A stretch of DNA of 64,000 nt. Origin: Otis tarda (Eukaryota > Chordata > Aves > Otidiformes > Otididae). Below, in pieces: positions 13,499 through 28,654 of this stretch. The DNA is taken from positions 45,362,001 through 45,426,000 of the forward strand of contig CM048553.1 in NCBI GenBank assembly GCA_026413225.1, in the 5' to 3' direction. The position numbers were made by a program, and so were the translations under genes. Every line of letters begins with the position of its first letter. Position 1 is the first letter of the stretch. The notes beneath the pieces are model-generated. The model was given only the letters and a program-made list of their open reading frames with translations, was not told the origin of the DNA and ran no database searches.

Positions 13499-15377
13499 AA
13501 CAGTTTAACATTTAAAGAGCACGAATCGTTAGTGCTTAACGTCCTATTTATTTATCTTGCAGAATGGTAAGTGAAGACAGTTTTTGTGAGGCTGAAAGGA
13601 ATACAGTGGATTACTGCCTCATTCAGCGCTGTGATTACCAGAATTAGAATTAGCTCAGAAAAGGACTACCTGTAGCTCCAAGACTACCCTCAAAACACCA
13701 CTGATAATAAACGCAGAAGCTTGTTCTGTGCTTGCTGGCAATGCTGAGCAAACACAAGGCTGCAGTTAGGCAAGAGGAAAGGCAAGTAGTTGAAATGAAA
13801 AAATTTTGTTCAAATAGTCAAAGATCTGCAAAACAACCTGTAGGAAAGACTGGTGAAACTTGAGTGCAAACATTGAATTTAGGTTGAAACCAAATTAGAT
13901 GAAATGAAACACTTGCTTTATGTTTTGAACAAATTAAAAATCCTTGAAAACAGTATTGTTTCTGAAGAAAAAAATATTTTTAACAAAACCTAATTTTTTC
14001 ATTAAAAAATGTGTGGCTGTACTTTTTTTGATAGGTTCCCCTGGTTTCTGTAATCAGACATAACTCACAGGTGATGTTAAAATAGGACCATTACTAATCA
14101 TTGTTGTTTGCTGTAGGCATTTTAAAAAAAAATATTATCCTTTAAGAAAAAATATAAAATCAAAAGCCCCTTATTTTGGGAAAGGTTTTTGTCTTCCCCA
14201 TTTGTGAGTTTTCAGCTGAAGATGAGGTGACACAGTCTGCCTGGTTTGCAGTTAAATTCAACTTTTAAATATGAGACCCTTGAGAGCTAACAGTATAAAT
14301 ATAAACTTTTAAATAGTTATGAGTATAATGGTGATGGTAACTGATATTTTTGCATACCCTAAATGGGAACAGAAACAGATAACACACCAACTTCCCAGCA
14401 GGTGTACCTTCCTTTTCCAACAATCCATTTGTTCTCTGACTGTTGCCAGGGGTGAAATTGTCCATCAAGTTATGTTTCCTTAACAGCTAAGTCGCTCTGG
14501 AAAGATAACGTGTTTTACCTTTCTCAAATCCTGACCTAGAGCCTGGTGGTGGAATGAACATCAGTCGAGTCAGCCCTCTCTTTTTGCCTGACCTCCCAGA
14601 CCGTTGACAAGATACGATCTCAGCAATGAAAGCTAGAGTAAGGGGATAGAATAAAACTAGATAAAATTGTTCCTACTGTAGGAATACTGCAGCTACATCA
14701 GGCTTTTATCGTTTCAGAACCCAGAGGGGATCCCAATTATATGTGAACAGGTTTGAAGACAAGGGAAGAGGCTATTCCACTTCCCATACAAATTGAGAGT
14801 AAGGTGCACAGTGAGATTTGATTTCAAGAACTCTGGTAACGAACTTTCAACAGAACACTCGTGTCTGTAGTTACAGACTTTTAAATAATGTTACTGTTAA
14901 AATAATGTTTAAATAATGTTTCCTTTTACTGAGAAGGTGAAGGACTAGAGCAAGAGACAAAATGAAAACTCCTGTCTCGTTAAAATTCCTGCAAAATAAA
15001 AGAATCCCAGAAGATTGCACTTATCATGATTTGATAATGATTTTTTTTCTTATAGAACAGAATAGAATTTGGGGATAAAAAAGTACTATTTGTTGCATGC
15101 AGCTGTGTACTCCTACACGCCTGTCACATTTTAAATATCCTTTTCCCTATGCCATCTTAAAAGATCTCGGTGAGAACAATAAACCTTTAAAGGAAATGCT
15201 AGTTTGATAATAATTAAAATAATTAAACTTGACTGTAGAAAGCTCTCTCTGTGAGCAGGAAGACAGCAAATAGGATATATCTCAGCTTTTCAGAGGTGGT
15301 GATTTCAGTCAAATTGTAGATGTTTGAATATTACCTGATACCATCTCCTCTGCCCCAAATACAGAAAATAAACTCTT

Positions 15378-15378
<1 letters not shown>

Positions 15379-15406
<28 letters not shown>
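15379..15406. repeat. Poly-T run of 28
   Basis: This is the longest homopolymer in the window: T28 on the + strand, read as A28 on the - strand. It could be the tail of an old minus-strand retroposon, but I see no recognisable element body and no polyadenylation signal on its upstream side. Simple slippage is equally likely. Confidence 0.9.
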
Positions 15407-15411
<5 letters not shown>

Positions 15412-18400
15412 TAGATGGCTTCTCTGTTGTCCTAGCTACAGGGAGAACTCTTTCTGAGATCAAAAAGCAGTACTGAAAGCATGATATAGTTGAAAATGTA
15501 TGGAGAGGGATGATTTTCAAAAGATAAGATAAAGATTAGCACTTACGTTCTTTCTGTATTATTTTCACTATTTTTCAATCTGTGTTGTTTACCTGAACAT
15601 GTAAGTTAGAGATGCAGTATTAAACAGTGTCAACAGTGATTAGATAGGTAGAGAACATTTTTTTCTTAATTCAGAAGAGATATCAAGAGTCCTTCAGTAC
15701 AATCAAGAACTGTGTTTCAGTGTAAGAGAGGAGACCTGCTCTACAGACATTTAGATTTGTACTCGACTGAATTCACTCCCTGCACTCACTCTCTTTCCTG
15801 ATACTTTCTGCTGAAACTATGGCTTGAGACCTGGTCTGGTAAGTGATCTTTTATTGCAGAGACCAGTTCCTTTACCATCACAGGCTGGACCCTACCCTGC
15901 ATGACTTGGATCCCTGTCACACAAGCAGTGACAATTTGTGCAGTTAGCTCTCCAGCTGCTGCTCTGCACTAGCGATGTCCATTAAGATAACTTTTTTTTT
16001 TTCTGTGAACCCTTTTTAGTGTTAGCAATGAATTATCTTAAAGCATTGACTTTCCGCTCTTTCATCCTTTCATTGCCTTGAGGATGGGTGGAATTGTTCC
16101 TCTTTCTTCTACAAAGCTAAACAAAAAAAAAGACTGTATTGCAGGAGGTTTCAGGCTTTGAAAGCCTCTAGCTCTTGAGGTGTTTTACAGGGGACAGCTG
16201 CCTGGCAGGCAATGCAAGTGATTGACTCTTAGTCAAATTACTGTCCCCTAGGAGCCACTGAGGTCCCACAAGCTGAACAACATATGGCAGCATTTGGGTT
16301 TTGGGTTGGGGTTTGTGTGCCACTCGTAATTTTCTAGAACAAATTATCAATTCATATTTAATTTACATTCTTGTAATTTATGCATGTTATTTGGCAGCTC
16401 AGTTTTGTCCACTTGCTCTCTGTTGCTGCTTCTCAAAATTCATGATAATTCACAAATTTGAACATAGTAAAATTTGTGCTGAGGAAAACCTTCCAAGTGA
16501 ACAGACGGATGTGAAGCAGCTCGGTCTAGCAAAGGTGGTTTTATTTGTTTTAACTCCAGTGCATTAAAAGGCTTCTGCAAACTCTACATATGTTCAGCTG
16601 AAAAGTAGTCATGCCTGACATAGGTATCTCTGTTGTATCAGAACAGACAACACCCTCTTGTTCCTAAATAATTAGCCAATATATGCTCTGTGTCAACATC
16701 AATTTTCCAAGACTTGCTGTATCCATAATATAAGGAACTTTGCTATGATATCTTAAATTATTTTGCCCCTTGCCAATATCTGGACTGAGTCCATGAAAGC
16801 AACCTGCTAGCTTTCTTAGGAGGGGACTGGTAGCACTTGTATTCCCACAGGAGCTTGGTTTTGGCCTTTTTTTAGTCTGCTATGTAAGGAAATCAGAAAG
16901 GAGCTGTGATGCCATACCAGGAACACAGGAGTTGAAGATGGGGAGATCTGTAGAGATTAAGCTCTGATAGTTTTTCTGGCTTATGCACATTTAAGATGTG
17001 TGCGTGGGAGGAAATCTGTATCTACCACAGGTAAATTTAAAAGCATTTTGTCCCAGTATCAGCAGTGCTTTTTAATACATGTACAGATGATTCTCTTCAG
17101 TTATGTGACAGTCTGAACCAGCAGTTTGTAACCTTTGCTGCCATAACACACGGGAGATTATTTAGTGATGTGAGTCTTCCAAGACTCAATTTATTTAGCT
17201 TGTCAAGAAGAGGGCTGAGAGGTGCCTTGCCATGTGTGTATGTATTTACTAGTGCATGGAAGGATAGCAGGAGAGTTTTTAACCTTCTTGATATAAAAGC
17301 GTAATGTGGCCCAGTGGCTCAAATTAGATGTTACATAAAGGAGGCACAATTTTGTATCTGCGAAAATAGGTGAATGTTGGTTCAGATTAGAAATTGAGTG
17401 TATCAGGAACAAAATAAACTTTTATCAAAGATGATATGCCATGTCTGCCAGCAACCACCAACAGATGGCTAGGAAGGAGCAGGAAAGCATGGCAACTAGG
17501 TGGTGAGCTTCCTTGTAAAACTCTCCTACCTTCCAGTCATTTTTAGCTCTGATTTTTCTAAGACAGATGCAATTTCTTTGTATTTAGTAACCTTCAGTGT
17601 TTTTCTATTCTGTGGTGGTGTTCTGTCTCCTTTGGAATAATTTTTGGTTTTAGGGTCCACAGTGTCCTTCGGCGAGACGTGCTACAACTCCTCATTCTCA
17701 GTGCTAAGGACATAGGTTGATTATTTCTAGATGTCTTAATATATTCTAATCAGGTTTGGTTGAACTTTTACATACGACAGGAGGTATTTGGCTGAGTCAT
17801 CATGGAGGTCCTTTTGGCTTCTGGAATCCTTGAATTTGAGTTTCAGTAATTTTATTTTACAGGCTTTGTGGAAAACATGATGGCCTGATTTGCTTTTAGC
17901 TTGTTAATGATGCTTGCAAATTTGCTTTAAGATAATTAGTATAATCAAATCATGTGCCTCAGGGCTTTAGCTAACTCCGTTTTTCCTATTTATGTACAGA
18001 TGGCCAAATAATGTGAATTGGTGCAGAGTCCTCTTTCTTGGAGGCCAGGTTAACATTTTGCTAACACAATGAAAGCCAGACTGATTAACAAATTTGGGAG
18101 AACTCAGGTTGGCAAGGTTCCTGTAGTTTCTGGTCGTCTACTGTGGTATGGTACGTGAATCAATTTACCTAATCTGTTCCTTGCCACCAGAGGGGAGGTG
18201 TTCGGTGTTGAGTGTACTTTCCTGTCCTCATGGAAAATTGTTTAATCTGCCAAAACCCAAAAAGTCTAAGAACTGTCAGTTTGGTAGTTGTCATTAGATG
18301 AGATACATAGGAGTTGATGGGGGTTGATGTCATGGCCAGTTGTGCATTTGAAGTAAGCTGAGTGGTTATACCACAACATACCAGATGACACTGTTGAGTT

Positions 18401-21400
18401 TCTTAAAATAGCAAAGGTCATTTCTGTCAGTTGGGACTGGGACCCTTAAGAGTCCATTTTCCAAACTTTGTTAACATTATAGAAGAAAAAAATATTACTT
18501 TAATGATTAATAGATTTATATTACTTAATATATTTAGTTCTTTTCATCTGTGACTCATATAAAATTGTATTGTGCACCTAAAAATTTAATTGAATTGTAA
18601 ATTTGAAGTAAATATTCAATTAATGATTAGCTATAGTGGCTTTGTTATCAGAGGCATTTGTGTGTAGAAGGGTAAAGCATTTGTTTCATGACAGGAACAC
18701 TCAGAAATATTGAGAGGTTGAATCTTTCTGCTGTTTGGGATCCTCCTGCGTTTCGAGGCGGGCACTTTGCTTGGGGAGTTCTGGACAGCACCTCCGTAAC
18801 ACATAGCCAGATTTCTGCAGCCTGTGCTTTCTGCCTAATAGTTGAGTTACGTATTTCCTTTGTAACTACTGTATGCCTTTATTTATTTTCTTAAAGGCAT
18901 CATTATAGTCACGATAGGCAGTTTTTAAAAAGTTCAACTGAATATAGGCAGCTGCGTTCCCTGAAGTAGATGCATTTAAAAGTTACCGTCTTTCTACTCC
19001 TGTATTGTGTGCATGATGTTTTCCAGCAAACATCAATCATAGCAGGTAGCTTTGAGGGCAAAACTGTTGCACTAAGATAAACATTTGAGAGTCTGCTTTA
19101 ATGCCCAAAGCCTCTTAGCTTTTTTAGGTCAAATTATCTTGTATCCTCTGACTGTGTTTCTAGGCATGCTACTGCTAAATGCTACTTTTTAGATTCAAAT
19201 TCTGTATTGTATTTTTCTTGACAAGGTTAAAGAAAGGCTATTGCACAATTGAAGTCCCAACTTCAATGACAAGAATAAGACAAGTTCTACTTGCTTACAA
19301 CTGACACTGAAGAAAAATGCTCGTTATATTATCCTTACAATGTTACTCTGATTTTTTTTTTATTCTGCCTGTGTCAATATACCGACACTAGTGCAAAACA
19401 AGGATGTTCCATTAGAAGAGCGTGCTAGGAGTTAAAAAAAAAAGTTATGTATGAGTTCAAGTCACTTAGACTTTTAGTTTTCTGAAACACTTTATTTTAC
19501 AATTACTGTTTTCTGCAAGCTATAAATAATTAGAAGCAAACATGTTTAGAAAAAAATAACACCATTACATACTGTGTAACTATCCTAGAAAATACAAATA
19601 GAACTAATTTTCTTAAGGGCAAAATGACTTGGGTTTTCTTGCATTGATATCAGCCAAGAAAAATAACTCAATTGATAAGAATTATTTAAAAAAAAATCAC
19701 AAAGTATCACAAGCTATTTTCAAAACTTGTAGCTTGCTTGTTAAATAGATGAGTATGACACAACAAATTCCCTTTCCCTTCCCCCTCAATGAATGCTCTC
19801 GGTAGTATTTGCATCCACTCATCTAAAGATTGGATTATAGAGGACTGGGAAGAAAACAGGGGTTTCTCTTGATGTGAAACAGTGGCTGTAGTGTGTGCAC
19901 AATGTGATTTTTCTAAGGTTAGGTTTACTGGCAGGGGATATATGTGAAAATGTCCAAAAACCAGAGACCTCATCTGTTTCTGCTGGTAGCTCGTGTGATG
20001 CCATTAGCGCCTGTAATCCAGGGAGCTCAGGAGTGAGTCAGGGAGGATTGTTAGTATTTTTTTTTAAAAATGTCCTTAAAAGCCAGATAGAGAGCTAGAG
20101 AGGAAGAGCTGTCGGATACTCAAATACCCAGCAATGGTTTGGCTGTCACAGTCGATGGAAGTTACGTAAGGTGTGTAAGCACATTACATAAGCTCTCCGT
20201 GGTGCTCCAGGTCACCGGCTGCTCTTCCAAAACTAACCACCGCCCGCCAGAAACCAGCCCGGAAACACAGGCAGCCCACTTGGAAAACGGGCATCTGCAT
20301 TATTTCTACAGCAGCGGCGGCGTGTTTGCATGAGATACACGAATGAGTATGTTCAAAAGCAATGTAGTGATTTATAAGAACAACAAAATCAAATGTCTGT
20401 AAGAAACGAATTGAATTTTATTTTGACTGAGTATCAGTTTAAAAGAGCAGATCACATACAGAAACTCGTATTGCAGTGGAATATGTTTCAATGGGGAGTT
20501 TCAATGGGGTGGGGAGTTTTTAGGCCCAGCAGCAAGGACTTACTTTATGTACAGAATAAGCAGTTATTTGGATTTGGAAAAGCAAATTACAGCTCAGCTT
20601 TTGCTAGCTTTTTTGACATAGCTAGTAAAATCTTCTGCAGATTTAACTGCAATTTTCCTGGAAATAGAAACATGGCTATTTCTCAGGGTAGGGGGAAGAA
20701 AGGTGGGGGGCAATCTTCTGAGGCCTTTTTAATCCCTCACAGTTTAAGATCAAGACCAAAAGGTGTTTGATGATGGTGAACCTTTTCCACCCTCTGAAGC
20801 ACATTTTAATGGCAGCAGTAAGAGCTCGACTCTTCATGCTTCAGTCAGATAGCTGCAGCACCTTCTTGACAGTGTGCCAGATTTAATTTATGTTACAGGT
20901 TAAATGGCTGAAATCACTGTATTTAGTAACTGTAACAGATAACAGATGAGAGCTCTTCTCTTCTCCTAAATTTATTGGGAAGATTGAATTCAGCTTTGCG
21001 AAGAAGTAATCTTTTTCATCCCTTAGCCTCCTCTCAAAAACTCACTCAGAGGTGGGGGAAATGGCAGGATATCTTCATATGGATGGCTTGGGGTCTTTGC
21101 AAGGAGCTTGTTTTCATCCAGATGTTCTGGAACACAGATGACATGTCCTGTCCATAGGTTGCAGAGGCCAAGTGCTGACAGAGTGCTGTGATGGTGACTG
21201 TCCAAACAAGCCAGGAAGCAACATCAGTTCCACTCTGTCCAGAAACACTTTGCTCTGGACTTGGGATATGTGCCCTTAAACTGAAGCCTCTGTACTTGTC
21301 AAACATCAACTAAACTGAACACGTTTTTTATTGGAGGCATCTCTTGGATATCTCATCCTGTAATCACATGGGTCTTGAAAATCCTAAGAAAAAAAGGGTA

Positions 21401-24400
21401 TGCCTAAGGCTTTATTACCATGATGCAGATTGTGCTAGTACTCTGCTAATACGTAAGTCCAGCCTATATCCCAGTTACCTCTTCTGCCTGATGCTGCTTC
21501 ACAGAACCGCAGTCAGGATCTGCATTCATGTCTGCATTGCTGCATCTGGCGTGTTACGGCAGGGTTAATACAATTCATTGCCAGAGTGAGGGGCAGTTCA
21601 GCTGTAGGTCAGAACCTTCTTCTCCATGAAACAAAGAACACAATTTTATGTGGACTGACTTGATAAGTAAAACGGAGGAAATTCTGTCTGTTGGCAGTCT
21701 GATATTAATCACGAACCTCCTGCGAAAAGCTTTCTGCTATTTCAGTCTGTTGGGTGGTCCTACAGTAATCGCAGGTTTCCATTAACTCTATGAAGAAACA
21801 TTTGGCAGAAGTTGCTGCAGCCTGTTTTCCCCACTTCAGTGCCATGAAATACATTTTGTCACCTCACAGTTGCTGGGATCTAATTGTCCAGTTTGTGAGC
21901 AACTGCTTTTTGCTTTGTAGTGCAAACTGAGTTTTGTGTCTTTTCCTTGAGGAAAATCTCTGTTCTGATTTCCTATGTCTAGGAAGATTGCTGCATCTGC
22001 TGCAGTCTCTGTTCTGTTTCAGTGGAACATTTCACACACACATCCTGTCCACACGGAAACAGTGCTAGTCACTGGGAGCAAGATCTCTGTGGACAGTTTT
22101 TTGAAGAATAGTATTTATTTATGTGTTGTATTAAGTAATAGATTGTTCTTCAGGATATATATAGCCTGTGTTCATCATGCTGCACTCTAACTCTTTGCCT
22201 CAACAGAGTTTTATATCTTCCTGATTCCTTATTGATAAAGCAATGGGGAGCTGATTGTTCCTTCTCCAGTTGGGACTTCAGGACAGCCAGACCAACAATC
22301 ATGGGTGTGAAGTGCATCACTGGGAAAATCCATAAGACAATATAACTTAAAGAACCAGTTAAAGTAAAATAATAATTCTTTATCATTTAGCTTGTAGGTA
22401 AACAAGGATGAAACGAGTTAGCTCAGGGTTCATCAGTCTGCAGCCTGACTGTTACCTTTATCTGACAAAAAGAGGTCCCGACTATGAAATAAATGTGGTT
22501 TGTGGGGATTATTTGGTGTAAAAGCAGTCTCCTCCCCTTCCTTCCCTATTCTCTCTAATTTTGTACCTGTTTTTCTTGTTTTTCTGTCCGTTGTGCTTTG
22601 TTCTGAAAGGGTTTTTGTCTTTATTCATTTCAGCATGTGGACTCTTCTAATCTTTTTAGTTTTGAATTTCTCTGCTTTACTTATCTTAATGTTTATAACC
22701 TCCATGGGAGAGATGTTGTTAGGCTGTAATGCAGTGAGTTTCATTAATTTGATTTAATAAATATACTCTTTGGCTTGTTGCAGTTCACCCTGAACTCTAA
22801 TCAGTTGTTAGGCATTTTAAAGTCCCTCTACAGTGAGTATTTTGAAAACATCCATTTATTTGCCGCTATGAGTGTTCCACAGCTCTACACACAGTGACAA
22901 TGGAATTAATCCAGGAAAAGAAATGAGCTGAAAAAGTCGTTTAAGTACCCATGCCAGCCTTGCTCCACTACGCCGTTTGTTTACATTCATTTTATTAGGA
23001 CACAAACAAAGAACTAAGGAAGAAAAGAATCTATTCTGAATTGTGCTGTTCACTCATCACAGTATTCAGTATTTCAACAAAATCTTCCAGCCTCTCCACT
23101 AGATTAAATTGCATTTAATTTACCCCCATTATACACAAATTTTTGTTATAACACTCAAAATACTCAGTTCTTGAAGGCCTTCATTTCAATGAGAACAGAA
23201 TGTGCTGGTTTGGAAAGAAAGTCTGGTGCAAACAAAATTGAATGCTAAAACCTGAAATTGGAAGTTGGGGGAGGTGGAGGAGTGACAGGAAATGTAGTTG
23301 CACATGACACATTCATAAGATGTTCCTTCATCTGATTTTTAATTTCACATTGATATCAAAATCAAGCCATTTCATTGTCTTCACGGTAGAAAAAATAATG
23401 AATGATCCTTGCCTTTGTCATCATGTTAAAATTATGTTAACTGAATTCTCTCATTTCAATTTGAAGTACATCTTTACTTTCCTAATACACGAACTCCTGC
23501 GCGTGTATACACATCCTTGTGCACCTGCATGTGCATTTGGGTCTGCACATAACCATGTGTCCTTTATAACTGCTTTTGGTAATACTGAATCAGCTTGTCA
23601 GTGACAATTTTGATAGTAATTGTGATACCAAATCATTCTGTAGCTGCTTTATTTAACTTTTATTTATTATTTGGGGTTTTTTTTTAAAAAGTATTAATTT
23701 TTTCCCTCTGGGTGTTTGTGCAGCTTAGGGCCCTGATCCTGCACATGGTTAGGTAGGAATATAATTTTATCTGTATGAGCTGCTCCACCTCTTGTAAAAT
23801 AACTTACTCGTGTCTTTTGAGATAGAAGTTCTGCAGTTTGATTAGAAAGACTAGGCTGGTCATGAGTAATTTTTAGATATATTAAGCCCTGGAATATTGC
23901 GGTAGAGTCTGGTTTAATTTCACCAACTGGGAATAAAGAAGAATGCAGATTTAAGAAGGTCAAGCCAGTGATTCTTTCACAGCTGAGTGGAAACCACAGT
24001 TTCTGAAGGCTGGATTGATAAATGAATGCTCTGTGGTTGTGTTTTGTAACTACTCAACTAAAAAAAAAAGAAAGCAACATGAGATAATATAATGCTGTTT
24101 TCCAAACATGGCTCAATTAAAATAAGAAAAGCATCATTGCACAAATGCAATGAGCTTGACATTTATATTGGTTTGAGAAGATGCAGGCTGCTGGATAAAC
24201 TCCGTGCACTTTTATACACTCAAGATATTGGCTACTTTGGCTGTTGGACAAAGGACACCATTTCTGTACCGTCTAAGGACAGTCCTAATGCTTGGTATAT
24301 CCACATGCCTTAAATCACTGAATTCAATGGATAGGTATAGAAGTTAAGGTGTCCTGTGCATGTGAGGAAAAAAAAAATATTTTAACAGCATAAAAATCCT

Positions 24401-25907
24401 GTAACTTGGAAGTATTTCTATAGTACTAGCATTTTGCTATCATAGCTAATACAATTAAATATCTGCACTGAATATTATATAGACATACCAGAAGAATTCA
24501 CTTTAGATATGCTAGTATCCCCTGTTTCTTGAAGAAAAGCAGAAAAAAAAAAAGGTTCCTCTGGAAGGTAATTCAGAACAGGAGCCTAACTTTGAGTTAT
24601 GAGCCATCTATGAAGGAACCTACCCCTCTTTGTTAACTGTGCGTGGAGCATCTCGGGACAAGTCTCCCTTAGAGTAAAGCGTGAATATCTTCATGGATAG
24701 ACAGCAGCTAAGAACTTGGTCCATAATATAACTCCCGCTTGAAAATGAAAGCATTTATATTTTGACCAAGTAAGGGACAAAATTAGGTATGTCATAATTT
24801 ACTTGAGGGTCAATAATAGGGCTTATTAACACAAGACTGAATTTGCGCTTCCGAAAATGTGAGTGTCATCCTTATCAAAGATCCTGCTTGGTTGTGTCTT
24901 TTATTAAGTTTTATTTAGACAATATGACTTGACTGAAATGGATGAATGGAATGTCTTTTAAAGTAATAGTCCTCATTTTTACAAATACTTTATCTAAACA
25001 TAGAGACATATTTTAAAATCTATGCATAAAAATAGAGCATAGGGTGGTTTTGCTTGTTACTCTGTTTACTTTTTTATAAATGTCTTAGATTAGTTTAAGG
25101 AACACTAGGACCAAAATTGTTTGTATCCACTTGTTTGTTGTTTATGCCTAAAGGTCTTGCCATTTTCACTTTTAGGTTTGTTTCCTCCATTATCACAATC
25201 ACCTTCTTATGCAGAGGGCAAGTATGCAACTGAGTTTCCTGCTACACAGAAGTGATGTAGTTCACCAAGGCAGGGGGAAATAAAAGCAAATGTACACTGT
25301 TTCAGAGAACAGCACTGCAAACAAACAGTTTCTGTTCTCATCTTAAGAACTTTTGCACCTGCACCAGGTATAATTAGCAATTGGAAATTTGACTTCAAAT
25401 TGACTGAATCCCTTGAAATGAACACACTAGAGAGCAGTCTCTGTTTCCAAGGCAACAATCAGCCATCTTCCTAAGGACACAAAAGGTGTTTAAATGACAA
25501 GGTTGGCTTCAGAGAACATCTTACTAAATTTAAATTTTACATTTCATTCAGATTATCTGGAATTACAAAACTTTCATAATGTAGAGTACTGCTCTCAATA
25601 CATCTTTACTCAGTCATGAGAAGAACTCGTTCCTACAAAATATATTCCCTTCCCAACACCATATTCTAAATATGTTACGGTTCACGCTGCATTTACAGTT
25701 TCTCATTGTGACTATCACAGGAGAGAAGTAGTGATATTTGTAGCTAAGATTATCTAATAGTTTCTGTTTCATTAAACTGCAATATTAGGATGATAGTAAA
25801 AATTAGGCCCTGGAGGATGTGGTAAAAAAAAAAATAAATTGCGTATTTTGGCAGATCTAATCATAGTTAGATCTAATGAAGAGCTCTTAGCCCCGCAGAA
25901 AGACAGG

Positions 25908-26338
25908 ATCATAGAATCATAGAATCTTTAATGTTGGGAAAGACCTCCAAGATCATCAAATCCAGCCTTCTACCTAACACCACCATGCCTACTAAACCAT
26001 GTCCTGAAGTGCCACATCTACACATTCTTTGAACACCTCCAGGGATGGTGACTCCACCAGTTCCCTGGGCAGCCTAGTCCCAATGTGTGACCCCTCTTTC
26101 AGTAAAGATTTTTTTCCTAATATCCAACCTAAACCTCCTCTGCCACAACTTGAGGCCATTTCTTCTTGTCCTATCTCTAGTCACCCAGGAGAAGAGACCT
26201 ACACCTGCCTCCCTACAACCTCCTTGTAGAGTTGTAGAGAGCAATGAGGTCTCCCCTCAGCCTTCTCTTCTCCAGACTAATCAATCCCAGTTCCCTCAGC
26301 CGCTTTTCATAATACTTGTTCTCCTGACCCTTATCCAT
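25908..26338 (-). mobile_element. CR1 LINE, 5'-truncated 3' fragment
   Basis: Read on the - strand, this is the terminal part of a chicken-repeat-1 non-LTR retrotransposon. The 3' end at 25908 shows the diagnostic ATAGAATCATAGAATC repeat (reverse complement of ATTCTATG units), next to AAGACCTCCAAGATCATC. Further in are the familiar blocks for the small-exon-like tail: GTGACTCCACCAGTTCCCTG, then GTCTCCCCTCAGCCTTCTC, and TCAGCCGCTTTTCATAATAC. The element is cut off at its 5' side near 26338, as most avian CR1 copies are. It carries only 3'-terminal sequence and is not capable of movement. It lies antisense to ANO10. The left edge is firm and the right edge is uncertain by some tens of bases. 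Confidence 0.93.
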
Positions 26339-28654
26339 ACCTGTGTGGCAACATGAAAGAAAAAACAATGATTTTTGAGGGAGAAACATACTAGCAGGGA
26401 AACAATGATGGCATTTCTTGAGCAAAGTGGAGAGAAGAGTTAACTCTCCATGTCAGAGTGGAGCAAGTGGATGAGGAGTAGATCATAAAAATTCTGAAAG
26501 TCAGAAGAAGTTTGTTTCATGAGAAGCAATAGTAAGCTGAAGACATTGATAATAAAGTCAAATTAGAAAGATTATTTTTACAGTGACACGATTGTTGGGT
26601 TTTTTTAGTGGAAAACAGGGAGGGATGAGTGCAGGCATAAAAACTCAGAGTTTCAACTGCCATGGAGACAGAGGAATTTGGTGTTGGGACAGGTTTCGCT
26701 TTGCAAATGATTCTTTGCTCTTTAGTTACACGTTTTATTTCATGAGTGTGCAGATTAAAATTCTTAACACATTTTGGAGATTTGTCTAGCTTGTTTGTGA
26801 AGTAGAGAGTAGATTTGGAAAATAATGATCTTGAGGCAGGACTATTGGGGAGAAGCGATTTACTGAATAATGTAAGTACTTCTGCAAATCCTTGGAGACA
26901 GAATTCTCAAATTACAGTTTCTAATTCCATGGAAATATATTAACTTGAAATTGTAACCTATTTAATTCTCTTTATATGCAAAAGATTGGTTTGTTTTGGA
27001 GGTTTATTAATCAGCAGATATACTTCTCTGAGAACTACCATTATAATGGTTTTGAAAGCCTCAATTGTTTTCTGAAATATAAGTATTAAAACCTGTGTAG
27101 CTTTCCTGTTAAGTCTAAATGGTCAAATGTACAAATCTGTTTCACTTCATTACTTTTTACAAGAGCTGAGAAGCACGGAAGTCTTCAGCTGGGATAATCA
27201 GCCCAATTCCATTAGATTGGAGAGCCTCCTACTCTCAAAAGATCTAGCCCAGAGGTTTTTATTTGGTGGCGTTTCATGCTTAAAACACCTAATGTTTTGA
27301 AAGAAGTTTTCTAAAACTTAGAACAGCATTAATGATCAATACCGAAATGGGGACTGAAGGTTTGTTAATGATATAATGATTTTAAAGTGGAACTAAAGTG
27401 AGAAGTAGTCAATTGAAGGGAACTTGCCAAACCACAGTTTTGCTTCTTGTGCTCTGGATCATTATTCAGGGTTGCACTGCAATTTTTATTTCCCCCAATA
27501 TTCCTACCTCAGTCTGTAGTAAGTTAGATGACGTTCAGTGAGTGAGGTTGCTTTACCTAAATTTATTTTTCACTGTTTAGTGGCAAGGTGAATACTTTCT
27601 TCTCTGCGTAGAACCTAACTGTTCTTCCTTCATTTACGTGCTATTTATTATTCAGGATTCACAGCTCCTCCGTAGGCAGTATAGAGCACAATCTATACTT
27701 AAGCAGTGTAACTTCAGAATTGTCTCATTTGCAAATAAATGGTAGTTGTACTGAAGTCTTGGATCTTCAAAATTGTAATTATACTTAGTACTTTTTGTTT
27801 CTCTGTTGCCAGCTTAATGCATTCTGAATTGTGAAGAAGGTAGGGATTTTGCAGAAATAATGTATGATAATGTAATCAAAAGCTGAAAGTGGAATTTTCA
27901 GAAGTGGTGGTGGATTAAGTGTCTGATTTCCACTGTCTATCACTACAAATTATGTGTGGTCTTTAGAAATTTTTGAAAAGTTCACCTTTCATTCCAAATA
28001 CGAAACCGAATCAGTGCTATTTATAATCTTTAACCTCAAGTAACTTTTATCAGACTGGCTGAGACTAATTTTTAGGTGTACGTCCCCCATAACAATCTAT
28101 GCAATCGAAGTGTTGCTCATAACAGCAAACATCTGGAAAGCTATTCACTTAATACAGCATGTGAAGTACTGTGGCTTGGATGTTGCTAGACTGCAGGAAG
28201 AACTGGCAGTGGTCTCAGAAGAGACAGCACATTGTTTCTGCTTTGCTAAACTAGCTGACTGGCTCTTTTATGCTGTCGTTTGTAAATGCGTTTGCAGTGT
28301 AAATCTTGTTTTATTGCAAGTTTCTTCTCTTTTCTATGTTGTAGAGCATGATTGTTTGCAATATAAGGAAAACAGTAAACAAAATACTAAATTACTTTTA
28401 TCCTGGGACACGAGATTCCATAGTAATTTAGATTCCGGGGAAGCAGCTAGGTGTTTAATACACTCTTCTCAAGTGTTTTCTGTAAGGCACTTATCTTCAT
28501 TGAGCTGTCTGATGCTCATCAGATGCTGCATTTGATGAAGAAAAGTGGTTTGATACATATCAGTAGGAAGACATGTAATTAATTGAGATAGGTCATAACT
28601 TGAATTTACTGTAAATTCAAAAGAGCATGAAATGCATAAAAAAGACTATAATGC

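Noticed and set aside
20393-20770. 125-codon + frame in the ANO10 intron
   Set aside because: No recognisable domain, and no splice or promoter context.
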